Assembly (NCBI RefSeq): GCF_947498805.1
Contig: NZ_CANMLT010000006.1
Location: 1-64,000 of the forward strand
Source of the DNA: an uncultured Tenacibaculum sp.
GTDB taxonomy: Bacteria > Bacteroidota > Bacteroidia > Flavobacteriales > Flavobacteriaceae
Direction of reading: 5' to 3'
DNA: 64,000 nucleotides
Both the position numbers and the translations under genes were made by a program. The notes below the pieces were generated by a model. The model saw nothing but the letters and a program-made list of their open reading frames with translations, was not told where the DNA came from and made no database searches. How positions within the stretch are numbered: the stretch's first letter is position 1; the number at the start of each line of letters is the position of its first letter. This document shows positions 60,153-64,000 of this stretch, one piece after another.

Positions 60153-61526
60153 ATGAAAAAAATAAAATCAATTTTATTACTTCTAATTACTTCATTAGCC
60201 TTAATGAGTGTTAGCTGTAAAAATATGAAGTCAAAAGCTAAAAATGTAAATACAGTTAATAATTTACAACAATATGTTGGCGAGTATATGTATGAAGCAA
60301 CAGGAATTATAATACATATTTACACCAAAGAAAAAGAGAATGGCGCTAAACTATATTTGTTTGTATCGGGAGATACAGAAAGTGAATTGATAAAAACAGG
60401 AGAACATAAATTTGCTTTTAAGAATGAAGAAGGGTTTAAATTAGAATTTAACAATTTAGAGAATAATGTTTTTAATGAGTTAATTCTAATACAACCTCAA
60501 GGAACGGTCAAAGCAATTCGTAACGGAAAAGTAAAAATAGATGACCTTACTACAATTGATAAAAAACTTATTAAAAGAGGCTTTTCAGGAGTAATTTTAG
60601 TTGCTAAAAATGATAGTATAATATTTAATAAAGCTTATGGTAAAAAAAATAGTAAAGCAAATGGATTGAATGATATCAATACCGTTTTTAGTATTTGCTC
60701 TATTACCAAACAATTTACTGCCGCTGGAATACTAAAACTATCAATGCAAGATAAACTTTCAGTAAACGATAAACTTTCAAAATACTTTGACGCAGTACCA
60801 AAAGACAAAAAGGATATAACCATTCACCAACTCCTAACACATTCCTCTGGCTTAAGAATTGGAATAGGTGGAGATTATGATGCAATTACAGAAAAGAAAT
60901 TTATAAAAAAAGTATTTCGCAGTAAATTGATTAGTCCAGTAGGTCAAGAATTTCATTATTCTAATGTGGGGTATAGTTTGCTCACTCTTATAATTGAGAA
61001 AGTCAGTGGAATGGATTATGAAACTTTCCTGAATGAAAACATTTTTAAGCCTTCAAAAATGTATTATACGGGTTATACGATTCCAAATTGGAAAAATAAC
61101 CAAGTTGCCAATGGTTTTTTAGATGGAATAGAAGCTAAAAAACCAAATGAAGAAAATTGGAGTAACAATGGTCCTTATCTCAATCTTAAGGGTAATGGAG
61201 GTATTTTATCAAACACCAATGACCTCCTACTTTGGAGTAAAGCAATAAGAAATAATATCGTACTTGATAAAGAAACAACCTCAAAATATTTCTATCCTCA
61301 TTTTGAATATAATGGAGGAAATGAAAATTATGGTTATGGTTGGTTTATTGAAAACCATAATTCAGAAAGCAAGTTAATACATCACTCTGGTGGAGGTGAT
61401 TTCTTTTCAGGTGACTTCTGGATATACCCTAAAAAAGACATCACCATTATTGTTCTTAGTAATACACCTGAATTATATGTTACTTCAATTGCAAGAAAAA
61501 TTTCAAACTATGTATTTCAAGAATAA
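60153..61526 (+). CDS. Serine hydrolase, class C beta-lactamase-like, lipoprotein
   Basis: A 457-residue lipoprotein (lipobox SVSC, C22). N-terminal small domain (about 38-130), then a beta-lactamase/PBP4-like serine hydrolase domain: S183-x-x-K186 in SITK, Y269-S-N in FHYSNVGYS, and the HHSGGG segment replacing KTG. Acts in the periplasm or outer surface as a peptidase or esterase; drug resistance cannot be inferred. Substrate unknown. Confidence 0.88.
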   Translation: MKKIKSILLLLITSLALMSVSCKNMKSKAKNVNTVNNLQQYVGEYMYEATGIIIHIYTKEKENGAKLYLFVSGDTESELIKTGEHKFAFKNEEGFKLEFNNLENNVFNELILIQPQGTVKAIRNGKVKIDDLTTIDKKLIKRGFSGVILVAKNDSIIFNKAYGKKNSKANGLNDINTVFSICSITKQFTAAGILKLSMQDKLSVNDKLSKYFDAVPKDKKDITIHQLLTHSSGLRIGIGGDYDAITEKKFIKKVFRSKLISPVGQEFHYSNVGYSLLTLIIEKVSGMDYETFLNENIFKPSKMYYTGYTIPNWKNNQVANGFLDGIEAKKPNEENWSNNGPYLNLKGNGGILSNTNDLLLWSKAIRNNIVLDKETTSKYFYPHFEYNGGNENYGYGWFIENHNSESKLIHHSGGGDFFSGDFWIYPKKDITIIVLSNTPELYVTSIARKISNYVFQE

Positions 61527-61557
61527 AATCCAGTTTTCAAAATATATTTAAAGGTTA

Positions 61558-61846
61558 GTTTAACTTTTTTATTGTTATCAAGCATTTGTTATCTCAACAT
61601 ATAACTTTAAAAGATACTACTAAAGGAGTTAATAATGATAAGCTAGCCTATGTAAATATTGGAACCATCTCTAATGAAATTAATGATTTGCAGATTAGGA
61701 TATATCAAGAAAACCATAGCGAACAAGACCCCTTTCAGTATAGTAGACAATTATTAGGGAAAGTAATTTCTCGTTTATCTAGTCTTAGAGATTGGAATGT
61801 TCAAAAAGATGTTACCATAGCTATATACGTAACAATAAAACAATAG
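61558..61846 (+). pseudogene. Orphan frame without ATG, possible 5'-truncated gene
   Basis: A frame of about 95 codons without ATG; TTG or ATT would be needed. The protein has KLAYVNIGTISNEINDLQIRI and FQYSRQLLGKVISRLSSL, which look like real protein of unknown family. A strong terminator follows at 61879. It could be a gene with a non-ATG start or the end of a gene cut off at its 5' side. Confidence 0.4.
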
Positions 61847-61878
61847 AAGTATTGGTTTTTGATTAATTTTTGATTCAT

Positions 61879-61914
61879 GATTACGTTGCTCAATTGAGTA
61901 ACGTAATCTTTTCT
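61879..61914 (+). terminator. Strong terminator
   Basis: GATTACGTTGCTCAA pairs with TTGAGTAACGTAATC with a single G-T pair and no real loop, then TTTTCTT. Ends the frame at 61846. Confidence 0.75.
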
Positions 61915-61937
61915 TGAACTATAAACCAACTATTACA

Positions 61938-62804
61938 ATGAATAAATCAGATCAATATTTTATATTAAAAGACAAAAGAAAATTAGGATTTACTCAATAT
62001 GGTAAATTAAATGGTTTCCCGATTGTTTATTGTCATGGTTCTCAAAGTTCGAGATTAGAAATGCATTACGATCTTTCGTTTACTTTTAAAAACAACTTAA
62101 GAGTAATCACTATTGACAGACCTGGCCATGGATTATCAGATTTTAATTCGAACGGAACTATTTTAAGTTTCGCTAGCGACACTAAACAATTACTGGACTA
62201 TTTGAAGGTTGATAAATTTTCTGCCGCGGGAATGTCCGCAGGCTCTCCTTTTGCCTTAGGCATAGCTTATTTATTTCCTAAAAACGTTTATAAAACTACA
62301 ATAATCAATGGTTTTGCTCCATATACTAAAGAAAGTAAGCAGCATCTATCAAAAGAAGTCAAATTAATGTTGAGCTTCGCAAAATCATTTCCTTTTTTGT
62401 TAAAACACTTACTGAAACTACAAGCAAAACAAGTAGCTAAGAACCCCCAAAAATCACTTCAACATTTTTTAAAAATCATGAGTGAACCCGATCAGAAAAT
62501 CCTTAAAAACACTGCTGTAATAGAAGTTATTGAAGGCATGTATAAGGAAGCTTTTAGAAATGGAAGCAAAGGTATTGCTTATGAAATAGCAAATATTTTA
62601 GTAAAAGACTGGGGGTTTAAACTAAATGAGATTCCAGTTCCTATTGCTTTTTGGTGTGGAATAAAAGATAATAATGTACCCTATGAATGGACTGAATTAA
62701 TGGCATATAGAACAAACAAGGTTACCTTAAACAAATGCCTTAATGAAGGACATCTATTATTGTTTAATCATGCTGAAGAAATATTCATAGATTTATCAGT
62801 ATAA
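61938..62804 (+). CDS. Alpha/beta hydrolase
   Basis: A 288-residue soluble alpha/beta hydrolase: HGSQSSRLEM (about 33-42), nucleophile S100 in GMSAGSPF, and a late His in LNEGHLLLF. The wording (IDRPGHGLSDF) matches the common esterase or lyase-like group. ATG at 61938 is chosen over a TTG at 61914 that lies in the terminator tail. Neighbour of another hydrolase; no substrate can be named. Confidence 0.85.
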   Translation: MNKSDQYFILKDKRKLGFTQYGKLNGFPIVYCHGSQSSRLEMHYDLSFTFKNNLRVITIDRPGHGLSDFNSNGTILSFASDTKQLLDYLKVDKFSAAGMSAGSPFALGIAYLFPKNVYKTTIINGFAPYTKESKQHLSKEVKLMLSFAKSFPFLLKHLLKLQAKQVAKNPQKSLQHFLKIMSEPDQKILKNTAVIEVIEGMYKEAFRNGSKGIAYEIANILVKDWGFKLNEIPVPIAFWCGIKDNNVPYEWTELMAYRTNKVTLNKCLNEGHLLLFNHAEEIFIDLSV

Positions 62805-62848
62805 AATGAATACATCATAATTATTAAAAAAACATATCTTATTGAATC

Positions 62849-63730
62849 ATGTCAAAATCGTTATCATACTATCTACTCTTACTCGCATTAAAGTTAAAAG
62901 GAGTAAAAAAGAATTTCAGTAAGTCTCCAATTGATTATATGAAGATTCGTAAAGAAGATGTACACAAACCAAAAGGCTTTTTTTCCAAAACCTATATATT
63001 AAATAAATTTAATATACTTGAAACTCTAGTAACTGAAATAGGCAAAAATGAGCACGCTATCAACTTACTAATTTATATCCCTGGAGGTGCTTTTATTTCG
63101 GGTCCTGCTCAACATCATTGGGATTCTGCTCAAAAAATTATTAGCAACAAGAAGTACAAAGTTTGGATGTGTGATTATCCAAAATCACCAGAAAACAAAA
63201 TATTGAAAATATCAGAGAATATAGATGCTATATATACTAGTGCTTTAGAACAATTTCAAGCAAACAAAATTTCTTTTATTGGAGATTCTGTTGGAGCAAC
63301 TTTAATAACTAGTTTAATTCAAAGACTCGTTATTAAAAACGTAGCATTACCTAATAAAATTATCCTTATTACCCCTGTTATGGATGCTAGTATGTCTAAC
63401 CCAGAAATTGAAAGAATTAATAAAATTGATCCAATGCTTTCTAAGAATGGAGTACTAAGTGCTAAGAAAATGTGTATTGATAACAATGATTTAAAAAATG
63501 TAATGATTTCTCCTTTGCATGGTAGCTTTAAAGTGTTTCCAAATACTATTTTATTTCTTGCTGAAAATGACATAATGTATCCAGATGGTAAATTAGCTGC
63601 TCAAAAAATGAAAAAAAATAATGTCGAGCTTAGGGTAATTATAGGAGATGGTATGCCGCATATATGGCCGCTTTTACCAATAATGAAAGAAGCGAAAATC
63701 TCTTTTAATGAAATTATTCGATTACTTTAA
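62849..63730 (+). CDS. Alpha/beta hydrolase (HSL-like esterase)
   Basis: A 293-residue esterase of the hormone-sensitive lipase-like group: oxyanion PGGAFISGP (78-86), nucleophile S147 in GDSVGA, and a late catalytic His in GDGMPHIWPLL. No signal peptide. It lies 44 bp after another hydrolase gene, so they may be co-transcribed. The substrate is unknown. Confidence 0.86.
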   Translation: MSKSLSYYLLLLALKLKGVKKNFSKSPIDYMKIRKEDVHKPKGFFSKTYILNKFNILETLVTEIGKNEHAINLLIYIPGGAFISGPAQHHWDSAQKIISNKKYKVWMCDYPKSPENKILKISENIDAIYTSALEQFQANKISFIGDSVGATLITSLIQRLVIKNVALPNKIILITPVMDASMSNPEIERINKIDPMLSKNGVLSAKKMCIDNNDLKNVMISPLHGSFKVFPNTILFLAENDIMYPDGKLAAQKMKKNNVELRVIIGDGMPHIWPLLPIMKEAKISFNEIIRLL

Positions 63731-63832
63731 GTCCGCTATAATATATAACCAACCTTTTAACTTAAAGTTTTAAAATTTCAGAAATTAAGATGCCTCCAAT
63801 ATACATTCTAGATTTAACCATGATCCAGGCAT

Positions 63833-63865
63833 AAAAAAAACGATTGTAAAACAATCGGTTTTTTT
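63833..63865 (-). terminator. Terminator of the second initiator tRNA gene
   Basis: AAACGATTGT and ACAATCGGTTTT pair with one mismatch; T run on the minus strand. 63731-63832 holds no feature seen. Confidence 0.75.
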
Positions 63866-63867
63866 AG

Positions 63868-63940
63868 TAGCGGGAACAGGACTCGAACCTGTGACCTTCG
63901 AGTTATGAGCCCGACGAGCTGCCTACTGCTCTATCTCGCG
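63868..63940 (-). tRNA. Second, diverged tRNA-fMet (CAU) copy
   Basis: 71 of 73 positions agree with the copy at 55550. Two changes: G5 to A, giving an A5 x C68 mismatch in the acceptor stem, and C40 to U, turning G30:C40 of the initiator GGG/CCC stem into G30-U40. The upstream -7 box is TGTATTTG against TATATTTG, and the -33 TTG is not present at the matching place. It may be weakly expressed or decaying. Confidence 0.85.
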
Positions 63941-64000
63941 ATTTGTGGTTGCAAATACACATATTTTCTCCAGTTAAATCCTGATAAATTTTAATTTTTA

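Noticed and set aside
60153..61526. Antibiotic-resistance beta-lactamase
   Set aside because: Although SxxK and YSN are present, this lipoprotein with an extra N-terminal domain fits the wide serine-hydrolase family; the motifs alone do not show drug hydrolysis.
55550..63940. Prophage or integrative element between the tRNAs
   Set aside because: No integrase, relaxase or phage structural gene is present between the repeats; only the repeats themselves suggest integration, so I list it as a question.

Overview
The window reads as chromosome of a low-GC member of the Flavobacteriaceae (Bacteroidota), probably marine; Tenacibaculum or Polaribacter relatives are my best guess, made by eye only. 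Support: Bacteroidota promoter elements (TTG - 17 to 23 bp - TAnnTTTG) instead of E. coli-type boxes, few Shine-Dalgarno sequences, a PorP/SprF type IX secretion protein, families common in flavobacteria (DUF6089, DUF6146, DUF4920, KirBac channel, M49 peptidase), an ATP-dependent PEP carboxykinase, and the order CBS - nadK - DUF6089 - uppS - bamA - ompH - ompH - murI.

Layout. 1-1900: a heptamer array, a four-helix-bundle gene, ruvC and a Bax-inhibitor-like gene. 1950-5373: two short genes sharing a TSRGT motif (one with a double-glycine leader), then a TPR sensor kinase and a LytTR regulator. 5380-6117: a tandem 311/312-bp repeat. 6318-9136: five small leaderless genes of unknown role, one with a GH64/thaumatin-like fold and one resembling DUF1842. 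9220-30561: mainly housekeeping metabolism, tRNA modification, lipoproteins, a K+ channel and SppA. 30611-32228: an accessory-looking patch with a phage-type repressor, a divergent small gene and repeated hairpins in non-coding DNA. 32239-41771: pdxJ, nadK and the conserved envelope cluster. 42839-48845: a trans-4-hydroxyproline catabolic operon with a divergent AraC regulator and a structured leader inside it. 48954-55466: three unknown envelope genes, then a propeller-type sensor kinase with a LuxR-type regulator, bracketed by three copies of a 17-bp palindrome and followed by a 41-residue zinc-ribbon gene. 55550-63940: about 8.3 kb between two nearly identical initiator tRNA genes, holding a membrane AraC regulator, a porin-like protein, three alpha/beta hydrolases and a serine hydrolase.

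How genes work together. The hydroxyproline genes form a complete route: epimerase, D-hydroxyproline oxidase, Pyr4H2C deaminase and alpha-ketoglutarate semialdehyde dehydrogenase. uppS, bamA, the OmpH pair and murI serve cell-envelope building. The most promising new material is (a) the leaderless GH64/DUF1842-like cluster with its repeat block and nearby TSRGT peptides and two-component pair, (b) the local AraC regulon, in which a 42-bp upstream element recurs at the same distance from the -7 box of two genes, (c) the palindromes around the propeller two-component system, and (d) the diverged second initiator tRNA. All family assignments come from reading motifs; no database search was run.
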